Positions 1-8,491 of a stretch of 64,000 bases of DNA are shown here, piece after piece. Source of the DNA: CATOSP01 sp965204715 (GTDB taxonomy: Bacteria; Chloroflexota; Dehalococcoidia; Lucifugimonadales; UBA3495); contig OZ242009.1 in NCBI GenBank assembly GCA_965204715.1, positions 2,976,001-3,040,000 of the forward strand, read 5' to 3'. Position 1 is the stretch's first letter. Each line of letters starts with the position of its first letter. The position numbers were made by a program, and so were the translations under genes. The notes under the pieces are model-generated. The model worked only from the letters and a program-made list of their open reading frames with translations. It did not search any database and had not been told where the DNA came from.

Positions 1-1
1 G

Positions 2-2548
2 CGGAGAAGGGCGCCCTTCTACCTTCGGCGCACCAAGGAGGCCATGGTCTATTTCCCGGAGAGGCAGACGGACGGTACTTGGGCTGCCATGCCGGTGTTC
101 ACCAAGCGGATTACTCACACCGCGGACTTCCAATTAGATGGGGAAGAGTTTGACCTGTACCAGGACGTAACCCGGTTCGTCAGGAGACAGAGCACGCGGG
201 CAGCCGCGCAGGGGGATGACCGGCGCGCCCGGGCTGTTGGCTTCCTAATGTCGATGTATCAACGCCGACTCGCTTCCAGTACCTATGCGATGAGCCGCTC
301 TTTGGAAAACCGAGCTAGACGGTTGGACGACGGACTGAAGCAAGCCCAGGACCTGGCGCGAGCGGCTCCGCCCGACCTACCCGACTGGGAAGACCTGGAG
401 GAGATGGAGGACGCCGAACGGGAGCGCCTGGAGCGGATGTTGGAAGCGGTCACTCTGGCCGGTAACGGTGATGAGGTCCGCCAAGAGATCACCGAGCTTG
501 AGGGGCTGGCCAAAGGGGCCAAAGCTGTCGAAGGGTCCGGCAGTGAAGCCAAGCTCAACCGCCTCAGTGGAATCCTCAGAGAACAGGGGTTTTTCGACAA
601 CCCGGACCAGCGTTTGCTGATCTTCACCGAGTTCAAGGATACCTTAGACTACCTGGTGGGGAAGCTGAAGGAATGGGGTTTCCGCGTGGGAAGTATCCAC
701 GGGGGGATGAGACCGGGTTCCCGAGACGAACCGGGTTCCCGTCTCTACTCGGAGCAGCAGTTCCGAGACGGGGAAATCCAGGTTCTGGTGGCAACCGAAG
801 CGGCCGGGGAGGGTATCAACCTCCAGTGCTGCCACATCCTTTTCAACTATGATATCCCCTGGAACCCCAACCGTCTGGAACAACGGATGGGACGCATCCA
901 CCGTTACGGCCAACGCTTTGATTGCCTCATCTTCAATTTCGTAGCCACCAACACCATTGAAGGCCATGTGCTCCAGCGATTGCTGGGTAAGCTCCAAGAG
1001 ATTCGGGACGCTCTGGACGATGATGCAGTGTTCAACGTGGTCGGTGAAGTGCTGCCAGCGGCCCAAGTGGAAAGGGTGCTTAGGGACTTCTATGCCGGGA
1101 GGTTGGGAGAGGCCGATCTGGAAGACCGGCTTTTGAGAGAAGTGGACGAGGGGCGTTTCCGGGAAATCTGCCAGACTGCCCTGGAAGGGTTGGCCTCCAA
1201 GAAGCTCAACTTGGAGATGCTGGTTGAGCGCCGCGCTCGTGCTCAGGAGAGGCGAGTTGTGCCGGAAACCATTGCCCGCTTCATGGCCGAAAGCGCCCGA
1301 AACGCCGCCTTTACCCTGAACCCGGTACGCGGCCTGCCTCACACCTTTGAGCCGGGCCGGACCCCCACTGAACTGAGACGCTACGAGCGTGAGCCCGACT
1401 GGAACCTGTCGGCCCTCACGTCCCGCTATCCACGCCTGTCCACGGACCGAGACACCGCAGAAGAACGAAATCTGGAATGGGTCACCCCTGGCCATCCACT
1501 GTTTGAGGCCCTGCGCCGCCACAGTTTGGAACTGGCCCAAGTGCCGTTTGCCAAGGGCGCCTGTTTCTATTCCTTGGATCACGAAGCTCCGGCACGCCTC
1601 GATTTCTACCGCGCCCGTGTGGTGGACGGCTTAGGTCAAGTCATTCACGAGCGTCTGTTCGCCGTGGAATTGGCTGACGGACGGGACCCGCTGATACGGC
1701 AACCGGATATCTTGGGCAATCTTACCCCCACCGCTAGAGAAGAGCCGCTTTCAGTCGCTTCGTTGCCCCAGGCTGATGTTTGGTTGAATCAGCACGCCCT
1801 TACTCCGTTCCTTGAAGAAGTCCGCAGAGAGCGGGTGACTGAACTGGACCGCATCGCCGAGCATGTCGAACTCTCCTTGACTGAGGTGCTACATCGCATC
1901 GACCAGGAGATTGGCCGCGCTGCCGAGGAGGTGGAGAACCAGGTGACCGGCGCGGAGGGACGCCTTGCCCAATCCGAGGCCCGCCACGACGAAGCGACGG
2001 CCCGCCGGGACCGGAGGCGGCGCGAACTCACCCAGCAACGGGCGCTCACCCTCCAGAGCGTCGAGCGGTTGACCAGCGTTCTGGTGCTCCCCCACCCCGA
2101 CGGCGACGACCCAGAGGTCAAGCGGCTGCGGCCCAACAACGAGACGGAAATGACTGCCATGCAAGTGGTCATGGACTACGAAAAGGCCCAGGGCCGCCAA
2201 GTTAAGGACGTTCACGAGAAGAACTTGGGCTACGATGTGACCAGCCTGGACACGACGTCCGGCGAGTTTCGTCTGATAGAGGTTAAGGGGCTAGCCGCCG
2301 AAACCGGAACGATCCTTCTTTCGCCCAACGAGCGGCGCGTTGCCGAGGACCGTCGAGATTGCTATTGGCTCTACGTAGTGACCAACTGTGCCAACGAGCC
2401 GCAGTTGCAGGAACCTATTCATGACCCCGCCAGCTTCCCCTGGCACGAAGTCAGCAAGGTGCAACATTACTGGTTGGAAGTGGATGCTATGACCCGGCCC
2501 ATGGTGGTGCGGGAGGAACAGGCTGACTACGGGGCACCGGAGAGGTAG
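2..2548 (+). CDS. SNF2-type helicase with C-terminal DUF3883 domain (5' truncated by window)
   Basis: The reading frame is open from base 2. It already encodes a helicase-like stretch (FYLRRTKEAM) before the first ATG at 44, so the N-terminal ATPase lobe lies outside the window. Counting from that ATG, residues about 185-310 form the second helicase lobe, with motif V (VATEAAGEGINLQ) and the arginine-finger motif VI (EQRMGRIHRYGQ). A charged coiled-coil-like middle follows. Residues about 700-800 match DUF3883, with a nuclease-like EVKG element near residue 742. Helicases of this type accompany DISARM-like and DUF1156/DUF499 methylase defence clusters and are thought to translocate on DNA. 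The next genes on the same strand fit that setting. The family call is strong. The exact defence role is inferred from context, and nuclease activity of the DUF3883 part is unproven. Confidence 0.9.
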   Translation, partial: RRRAPFYLRRTKEAMVYFPERQTDGTWAAMPVFTKRITHTADFQLDGEEFDLYQDVTRFVRRQSTRAAAQGDDRRARAVGFLMSMYQRRLASSTYAMSRSLENRARRLDDGLKQAQDLARAAPPDLPDWEDLEEMEDAERERLERMLEAVTLAGNGDEVRQEITELEGLAKGAKAVEGSGSEAKLNRLSGILREQGFFDNPDQRLLIFTEFKDTLDYLVGKLKEWGFRVGSIHGGMRPGSRDEPGSRLYSEQQFRDGEIQVLVATEAAGEGINLQCCHILFNYDIPWNPNRLEQRMGRIHRYGQRFDCLIFNFVATNTIEGHVLQRLLGKLQEIRDALDDDAVFNVVGEVLPAAQVERVLRDFYAGRLGEADLEDRLLREVDEGRFREICQTALEGLASKKLNLEMLVERRARAQERRVVPETIARFMAESARNAAFTLNPVRGLPHTFEPGRTPTELRRYEREPDWNLSALTSRYPRLSTDRDTAEERNLEWVTPGHPLFEALRRHSLELAQVPFAKGACFYSLDHEAPARLDFYRARVVDGLGQVIHERLFAVELADGRDPLIRQPDILGNLTPTAREEPLSVASLPQADVWLNQHALTPFLEEVRRERVTELDRIAEHVELSLTEVLHRIDQEIGRAAEEVENQVTGAEGRLAQSEARHDEATARRDRRRRELTQQRALTLQSVERLTSVLVLPHPDGDDPEVKRLRPNNETEMTAMQVVMDYEKAQGRQVKDVHEKNLGYDVTSLDTTSGEFRLIEVKGLAAETGTILLSPNERRVAEDRRDCYWLYVVTNCANEPQLQEPIHDPASFPWHEVSKVQHYWLEVDAMTRPMVVREEQADYGAPER

Positions 2549-2594
2549 CCTGTGGTGGCTGTCTCCCGTAAATCTCGCCAATTGGAGTGAAAAT

Positions 2595-3392
2595 ATGCGC
2601 GTTGTCGACGATGTGAAATGGCTAAAAGAGAATCTGGACCGGATAGAGAAATCTGATTTGAGTGTCCAGCCTTTATACATAGAGAGGGAAATTATAAATG
2701 TCGCCAATTCGGCGAGAGGATTGATTGAGGCCATCGAAAAGGTCAAATTCAACTGCTATGGGCATCGTCTAAGGACAAATGTCCGTGCAATTCGTGTAGT
2801 CAATAATCCTGACCACCCGGAAAATGCCGAGGTCGTTTATGAACGGGACAGGAACATCTCGCTCAGACAATTCTGCGGAGCCATATTTCACCTGCGCAAT
2901 TTCACGTTCAACTTCCGTGAGGATGGCGAACACTGGCTTGATGTAATAAATGATCGTTCGGAGAGACACCAAGCATTCTACTCAGATTTCATTTCAGCGT
3001 TGAGGACTCTTGTACTTTCCAAGAGACTGGAGGTCTTGGCGTTATGTGACTTGTCAGAGATGGATTCGCGGACGAACCGTGACCCAGTGAGTATCTCTTC
3101 GTTGAGTTTCGGTTGGCTTCTGCACCAGCATTTGCCAGAAGAGGACCAACTGAAACTGAGCATATTGGCAGAGATTTTCGGAATTAAGAATGTGCCTGTT
3201 GAAACTCTATCCGAGTTGGAATTCTCTATTGTATCAAGAGACACAGATTATCAGGAGACTATAGAATTCGGCCCGCATTGGGAAACTGGGCAAAGAGTAG
3301 TATCTCCTGAGTTTTCCAGGGGAGACCTGTTCAAGGTGGTAAGAGAATTCTATAGAGAACCCTACGATTCCCGGAGAGTCCACAATAATTGA
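2595..3392 (+). CDS. Uncharacterised 265-aa protein in defence operon
   Basis: I do not recognise this soluble protein. It has no signal peptide or membrane segment, is rich in charged residues, and looks mostly alpha-helical. It lies 46 bases after the helicase and about 30 bases before the DUF1156 methylase, so it is probably co-transcribed with them. Its sequence is visibly more AT-rich than both neighbours, which suggests separate acquisition into the island. In related clusters this slot can hold a small accessory protein (for example DUF3780), but I see no residues that let me assign it to such a family. ATG start at 2595, preceded by a weak purine-rich stretch. Confidence 0.75.
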   Translation: MRVVDDVKWLKENLDRIEKSDLSVQPLYIEREIINVANSARGLIEAIEKVKFNCYGHRLRTNVRAIRVVNNPDHPENAEVVYERDRNISLRQFCGAIFHLRNFTFNFREDGEHWLDVINDRSERHQAFYSDFISALRTLVLSKRLEVLALCDLSEMDSRTNRDPVSISSLSFGWLLHQHLPEEDQLKLSILAEIFGIKNVPVETLSELEFSIVSRDTDYQETIEFGPHWETGQRVVSPEFSRGDLFKVVREFYREPYDSRRVHNN

Positions 3393-3422
3393 ACATCGCG
3401 TGGTAATAGAAATGGTGAGCCC

Positions 3423-6419
3423 ATGATCCCCAAAGCCTGCAAACGCTTGGCCGAGGTTGACTTTCCCATTGCCGAGGTGTCGCGGCACGCGGCGCGGGAG
3501 AAGTCTATTCGGCACGGGCATCCCTCGACGCTGCATTTGTGGTGGGCGCGGCGGCCTTTGGCTTCGTCGCGGGCGGTGCTGCTTGCTTTGCTACTGCCTG
3601 ACCCATGCGACCCCTACTGCCCGCCGGAGTTCAAGGCGGAAGCGCGTGAGTTGCTGCTGGCGATGCGCGGGCGGGCGTCGGGATGGGAGTCCACCGTCAA
3701 GACCGACGAAGGGCTGCGCCAGGTGCTGCTCAAGTTCATTGCCGACTTTGCCAACTGGGACAATGCGGCCAAGGCCGAGTACCTGGAAACCGGACGGGGA
3801 TTGGTGCAGTCCGCCCACCCAGAGGAAACGCCTCTGGTCGTGGATCCATTCGCCGGCGGCGGGTCCATTCCCCTGGAAGCCCTGCGGCTGGGCTGCGAAG
3901 CCTTTGCCAGCGACCTGAACCCCGTGGCCTGCCTCATCCTCAAGGTGATGCTGGAGGACATCCCGCGCCACGGACCGAGCTTGGCCGACGAGTTGCGAAA
4001 GGCCGGCGGGGAAATCAAGGCGAAGGCCGAGAAGGAACTGGCCGACCTTTACCCCAAAGACCCGGACGGAGCTACCCCAATTGCCTATCTTTGGGCTCGC
4101 ACTGTACGTTGCGAATCTCCCAACTGTGGTGCTGAGATTCCCTTGATGCGTTCAATGTGGTTAAGCAAGAAACCAAACCGCAGAAGAGCTCTTCGGCCTT
4201 TGGTTGTGGAAGAGAAAGGACTTCCGCCCCAGGTGGAGTTCGAAATTTTTGAGCCGAAGTCGGAAAGAGAAGTGCCCAACCGTACCGTGTCCAGTGCCCG
4301 AGCCACATGCATATGCTGCCAAGCAGTGATGACAAGGGGGAGAGTCACCGAGCAGCTCAAAAACCAGCGCGGTGGTGCCGATGCCGTGTTTGACCAGCAA
4401 GGAGACCGTATAGGTGGGGCCCGTTTGATCGCAGTAGTGACCCTGAAGGCCGGCCAGAAAGGTCGCTACTACCGCTTACCTAATGATGGAGACTACCAAG
4501 CAGTTCGTATGGCTCAGCAAATGATCTCGTCCAAAATTAACCATCGGAAGGGAGATCGTACTCAAGGAATGTGTCCATTCCCCGACGAGCCAACCCCTAT
4601 CGGAGGAGGAACGGGGGCAGGTCGCGCGTTTGGACTACGAAATTACGGGATGTTGGAATGGGGCGACTTGTTCACGGCACGTCAGAAGGCTGGATTGAAC
4701 GTACTCGGGCGGGAGTTGATGGAAAATAGTGGGGTCGTTCGCCCAGTTTCTCTCGCATTGGGAAAGCTCGCCGATTTGGCGAATGCTTTCTGCCCATGGG
4801 AGCCTAAAGCGGAGTGCCCAAGAAATGTGCTATCCCAAGGGCGATTCAAACCTGGCTGGGATTTCGCTGAAGGAGTGGTTATCTCTGACGCAAGTGGGGG
4901 CTTCACAACCTGCATAGAAAATCTCGCCAAAGGAGTACAATCGGTAAGAGGCATAGGTTTGAGTGGGCAATCCGAAGTCGCTGCCGCTCAGCATTCTCCC
5001 CTGCCCAGTGAGACAGCTACTGTTTGGTTTACAGATCCACCCTACGATGACCAAATCCCTTACGCAGACCTCTCTGATTTTTTCTATACCTGGTACCGAA
5101 GGGCGATTCCTGATTACATCCGTATGGACCCTTTTGATGCTCAGAACGACCTGACGCCCAAAGAACTAGAAGCAGTCAACGATGAGACCAGGCTTGCTGA
5201 TGGGAAACCAAAGGACCGCAGTTTTTTTCAAGACGCGATGGCACGCGCTTTCGCCGATGGTAAGAGAGTTGTCAAAGAAGACGGCATCGGCACAGTGGTC
5301 TTTGCCCACCAGACTACAGAGGGGTGGGAGGCCCTGTTGTCAGGAATGATTCGCGGGGGTTGGACGATAACTGGTTCATGGCCTGTGGCAACCGAACAAG
5401 CATACCGGCTTCGGGCTAGGGACTCCGCTGCTTTGGCCACCAGTGTCCATCTGGTCTGTCGACCTCGTTCAGCAAATGCCCCGGTAGGCGAATGGGCCGA
5501 TGTGCTGCGCGAACTTCCCGTTCGGGTGGGTGATTGGATGCAACGTCTACAGAACGAGGGTGTCCGTGGTGCAGACCTAGTCTTCGCCTGCGTCGGACCA
5601 GCCCTGGAAATCTACAGCCGCTACTCCGACGTGGAGACGGCGGAAGGCCGCCGGGTCGAACTGCCAGAGTATCTGGAGAGGGTCTGGGAAGTGGTGGGCC
5701 GGGAGGCGCTGGAGCAGGTGCTGGGCACCGCCGAGGCCCGGGCCCGAAACGGTGCGGCCGGTGCGTTGGAGGAGGACGCCCGCCTGACCGCCCTCTTCCT
5801 CTGGACGCTTCAAAGCACTGGCGACGCTGCAGTCCCCGCTAACGGCGCGGCGGATGAATCCGAGGAAGATATGGACGATGAATACGAAGCTCCCCGCCGC
5901 CGGGTTGCCGGGTACAGCTTGCCCTTCGACGTGGTCCGCCGCTTCGCCCAGCCCTTGGGCATCCACTTGGACGAGTGGGAGTCGCGTATAATCAAGACCG
6001 ACAAGGGCGTGGTGCGGCTGCGTCCAGTAACAGAGCGGGGCAAGGAACTGTTTGATGAGTCCGGGACCGGTGCCCTGGCAGACGAAATCGAACCCAATGC
6101 GGCGGCATCGGGACAGCTAAGCCTGTTCCCCAACGAGCCGCCCGCCGTGCGAGGAAGGTCTAGGAGGCGGGGCCGCCTATCAGCGGCGTCCGACGCCAGC
6201 CTGGACGCTCCGTTGCAAGCGACGACTCTGGACCGGGTTCACGCATCCATGATGTTCCAGGCGGCGGGCCGTACCGAGGCCTTGCGCAACCTGCTGCGGG
6301 CAGAGCAAGAACGCGGCCCCGATTTCCTCCGACTGGCCAACGCTCTCTCCGCCCTCTATCCCAGGGGCAGCGAGGAAAAGCGCTTGCTGGACGGAATGCT
6401 GCTGGCTGCGCCGAGGTAG
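3423..6419 (+). CDS. DUF1156 domain DNA methyltransferase (adenine-type)
   Basis: This large cytosolic DNA methylase has 998 residues. The N-terminus carries the DUF1156 signature, with KRLAEVDFP, then SIRHGHPSTLHLWWARRP near residues 30-50. Residues about 138-155 hold the SAM-binding motif (DPFAGGGSIPLEALRLG). Residues about 536-545 hold the catalytic TDPPYDD motif typical of amino-methyltransferases. A cysteine-containing insert (near residues 225-300, with CESPNCG and CICC) may bind zinc. The C-terminal 300 residues are acidic, linker-like and then helical. Family knowledge says DUF1156 methylases occur with DUF499 ATPases and helicases in defence islands and probably mark self DNA. All three are present here. 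The start follows a short purine-rich stretch (atggtgagcccATG). The methylation target cannot be read from sequence. Confidence 0.9.
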   Translation: MIPKACKRLAEVDFPIAEVSRHAAREKSIRHGHPSTLHLWWARRPLASSRAVLLALLLPDPCDPYCPPEFKAEARELLLAMRGRASGWESTVKTDEGLRQVLLKFIADFANWDNAAKAEYLETGRGLVQSAHPEETPLVVDPFAGGGSIPLEALRLGCEAFASDLNPVACLILKVMLEDIPRHGPSLADELRKAGGEIKAKAEKELADLYPKDPDGATPIAYLWARTVRCESPNCGAEIPLMRSMWLSKKPNRRRALRPLVVEEKGLPPQVEFEIFEPKSEREVPNRTVSSARATCICCQAVMTRGRVTEQLKNQRGGADAVFDQQGDRIGGARLIAVVTLKAGQKGRYYRLPNDGDYQAVRMAQQMISSKINHRKGDRTQGMCPFPDEPTPIGGGTGAGRAFGLRNYGMLEWGDLFTARQKAGLNVLGRELMENSGVVRPVSLALGKLADLANAFCPWEPKAECPRNVLSQGRFKPGWDFAEGVVISDASGGFTTCIENLAKGVQSVRGIGLSGQSEVAAAQHSPLPSETATVWFTDPPYDDQIPYADLSDFFYTWYRRAIPDYIRMDPFDAQNDLTPKELEAVNDETRLADGKPKDRSFFQDAMARAFADGKRVVKEDGIGTVVFAHQTTEGWEALLSGMIRGGWTITGSWPVATEQAYRLRARDSAALATSVHLVCRPRSANAPVGEWADVLRELPVRVGDWMQRLQNEGVRGADLVFACVGPALEIYSRYSDVETAEGRRVELPEYLERVWEVVGREALEQVLGTAEARARNGAAGALEEDARLTALFLWTLQSTGDAAVPANGAADESEEDMDDEYEAPRRRVAGYSLPFDVVRRFAQPLGIHLDEWESRIIKTDKGVVRLRPVTERGKELFDESGTGALADEIEPNAAASGQLSLFPNEPPAVRGRSRRRGRLSAASDASLDAPLQATTLDRVHASMMFQAAGRTEALRNLLRAEQERGPDFLRLANALSALYPRGSEEKRLLDGMLLAAPR

Positions 6420-6440
6420 CCCAAGCAAGGAGTTGGGGGA

Positions 6441-7736
6441 ATGGCGAGTATTGAAGGAATCAGAATCGTAAACTACGGGGTCTTAAGAGACATTACCCTT
6501 GGAAGACTCTGGAATACTCAGGGCGTTGCGGCTCTGACGCCAATGACCGCGGTAATCGGGAGGAACGGGGTTGGCAAGAGCTCTTTATTTGACGCTTTCG
6601 GCTTTCTCGGCGACTGCCTGAAACTGGGAGTTGAAGAGGCTTGCGACGAGCGTGGGCGGGGTGGATTCGATCGTATCCGCTCGCAAGGAAGCGAATCGCC
6701 GATTGAATTCCAAGTTTATTACCGTGAAGAACCCAATGCGCGGCCAATAACCTACGAGCTGGCGATAGACAAGGACGAATCCGGCCGCCCCTGTGTTTCC
6801 CGCGAACGTCTGCGCCAGCGGCGCATAGGCCAGAGACGCGGCTGGCCCTTCTCTTTCTTGATTATGAATGACGGTGCAGGCGTAGCTTGGAGAGGAGAGG
6901 CGCAAGGCCATCAGATAAACGAGAGTGGGCAGGCAACTTCCGATCTAGCAAGATTGCTTGAACAGCTCTTCAGAAGTGTACGGGATGAGGAAAGTGCGGA
7001 GACCGAATATGTCGAGCTTCAGGACAAACGCAGGTTGGGTATAGCGACCTTGGGAGCTTTGAAACAACACCCCCGGATTGCGGATTTTCGAGAGTTTATC
7101 GAGGGCTGGTACTTGAGCTATTTTACTCCCGACGCTGCCCGCAGCCTACCGCTAGCTGGCCCCCAGAGACGCTTAAATGTCCACGGAGACAACCTGGGTA
7201 ACGTGGTTCAGTTCATGGAGCGCGACCACCCGAACAGGTTTAAGCGAATCCTTACCAGCATCGCCGAGAGGGTTCCTGGTATAGACCGGATTGACACGGA
7301 ACGGAGTCCCGATGGCCGCCTGCTGCTCAGATTCAACGACCGGGGTTTTGAGGACCCATTTTACGCACAGCAAATGTCTGACGGCACGTTGAAGGTCTTT
7401 GCCTACTTGCTGATGTTAGAGGACCCGGAGCCTCCCCCATTCATCTGCATCGAGGAACCGGAGAACGGCCTCTATCACAAGCTGCTGGAAGTCTTGGCCG
7501 CCGAATTTAGGGCCCACGCTACCGGTAGAAGAGGTGCGCCCCAGATTTTCGTAACCACCCACCAGCCCTATTTTGTTGACGTGCTCAACCCTGAAGAAAC
7601 GTGGGTCCTGGAAAAGCAAGAGGACGGCTTTTCCACTATTCGCCGCGCCAGCGACGACCCTATTGTCAGAGCTATGGTGGAAGAGGGACTGCCACTTGGC
7701 GGTCTTTGGTACAGCGACTACTTGGACCAGAGGTAA
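6441..7736 (+). CDS. AAA family ATPase (OLD/RecF-like, partner of the following TOPRIM gene)
   Basis: ATPase of the ABC/SMC-like AAA group, 431 residues. Walker A is GRNGVGKSSLFDAFG near residue 39. The Walker B / signature region is ICIEEPENGLYH near residue 335, and the switch histidine region is FVTTHQPYFVDVLNPEE close to residue 372. This order matches ATPases of OLD, Gabija, PARIS and retron-associated defence pairs, in which the ATPase senses or clamps DNA and a TOPRIM partner acts as nuclease. Its stop at 7736 is only 5 bases before the GTG of the TOPRIM-like gene, so the two are translationally coupled. The pair sits between the methylase and the DUF499 gene. The ATPase assignment is firm. 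The defence role is inferred from the partner and neighbourhood. Confidence 0.88.
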   Translation: MASIEGIRIVNYGVLRDITLGRLWNTQGVAALTPMTAVIGRNGVGKSSLFDAFGFLGDCLKLGVEEACDERGRGGFDRIRSQGSESPIEFQVYYREEPNARPITYELAIDKDESGRPCVSRERLRQRRIGQRRGWPFSFLIMNDGAGVAWRGEAQGHQINESGQATSDLARLLEQLFRSVRDEESAETEYVELQDKRRLGIATLGALKQHPRIADFREFIEGWYLSYFTPDAARSLPLAGPQRRLNVHGDNLGNVVQFMERDHPNRFKRILTSIAERVPGIDRIDTERSPDGRLLLRFNDRGFEDPFYAQQMSDGTLKVFAYLLMLEDPEPPPFICIEEPENGLYHKLLEVLAAEFRAHATGRRGAPQIFVTTHQPYFVDVLNPEETWVLEKQEDGFSTIRRASDDPIVRAMVEEGLPLGGLWYSDYLDQR

Positions 7737-7741
7737 GGCCA

Positions 7742-8395
7742 GTGCATTTTGAGATATTGGTTGAGGACCGATCCGGGAGCATTGTCCTGGAGCACATCCT
7801 GGAGAAGATTCTGGGCGCAAATGGGGAGGTTCATTCCTGGAGAATACATCCTTACAGAGGCGTCGGTCGGCTGCCAACAAACTTGCGGGGAGTGACGGAC
7901 CCGAGTAATCGAATTCTTCTGGACCGGTTGCCACAGCTCTTGCAAGGATACGGCAGAAGCTTACCCGATTCCTCGGCGGTTGTGGTCGTAGTGGACGCCG
8001 ACGATAAGGATTGCATAACATTCAAGCAGGAGTTGCTCGGCGTCCTGTACGCTTGCGACCCCTGTCCCAAAACGCTGTTCAGGATTGCCATTGAAGAAGG
8101 GGAAGCATGGCTTTTGGGTGATCGCGCCGCAGTAAAGTCCGCTTATCCCAATGCAAGGGACTCGGTACTTGACAGCTATGTCCAGGACAGCGTTTGCGGT
8201 ACATGGGAAGTCCTAGCCGACGCCGTGCATTCCGGCGGGTCCAAATTGCTAAAGAAGTTGGGCTACCCAGCGGCCGGAATAGCGAAATGCGATTGGGCCA
8301 GAGACATTGCGCCGCACCTCGACGTGAATCAAAACCAGTCAAAGAGCTTCCAGGTGTTTCGAGACGGCGTAAGGAACCTAGCCGGGATAGGTTAG
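7742..8395 (+). CDS. DUF4276-like TOPRIM-fold protein
   Basis: Protein of 217 residues starting at GTG 7742. This start is chosen because the conserved beta strand (HFEILVEDRSG) begins directly there and the codon lies just after the ATPase stop, with a GAGGTAAG stretch upstream. The fold markers are an early acidic LVEDRSG strand, a DADDKD motif near residue 84 and EEGEAWLL near residue 118, the usual acidic triad of TOPRIM/DUF4276 proteins. Such proteins pair with AAA ATPases, and several pairs are phage-defence nucleases (OLD and PARIS-type logic). I infer a metal-dependent nuclease or nucleic-acid-binding effector. The exact DUF family is my recognition from motifs and is less certain than the fold. 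Confidence 0.75.
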   Translation: MHFEILVEDRSGSIVLEHILEKILGANGEVHSWRIHPYRGVGRLPTNLRGVTDPSNRILLDRLPQLLQGYGRSLPDSSAVVVVVDADDKDCITFKQELLGVLYACDPCPKTLFRIAIEEGEAWLLGDRAAVKSAYPNARDSVLDSYVQDSVCGTWEVLADAVHSGGSKLLKKLGYPAAGIAKCDWARDIAPHLDVNQNQSKSFQVFRDGVRNLAGIG

Positions 8396-8491
8396 GTTTC
8401 TAAGCATAGAGCGTCTACAAATCTTGCGCCAAATTCGATTGAATCCATACCCATCCCCCATCAAATCGCATCAGCAAGGAAGAGATTCGCC

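Noticed and set aside
644..1582. Minus-strand open frame inside the helicase gene
   Set aside because: No domain, and the helicase motifs are on the plus strand.
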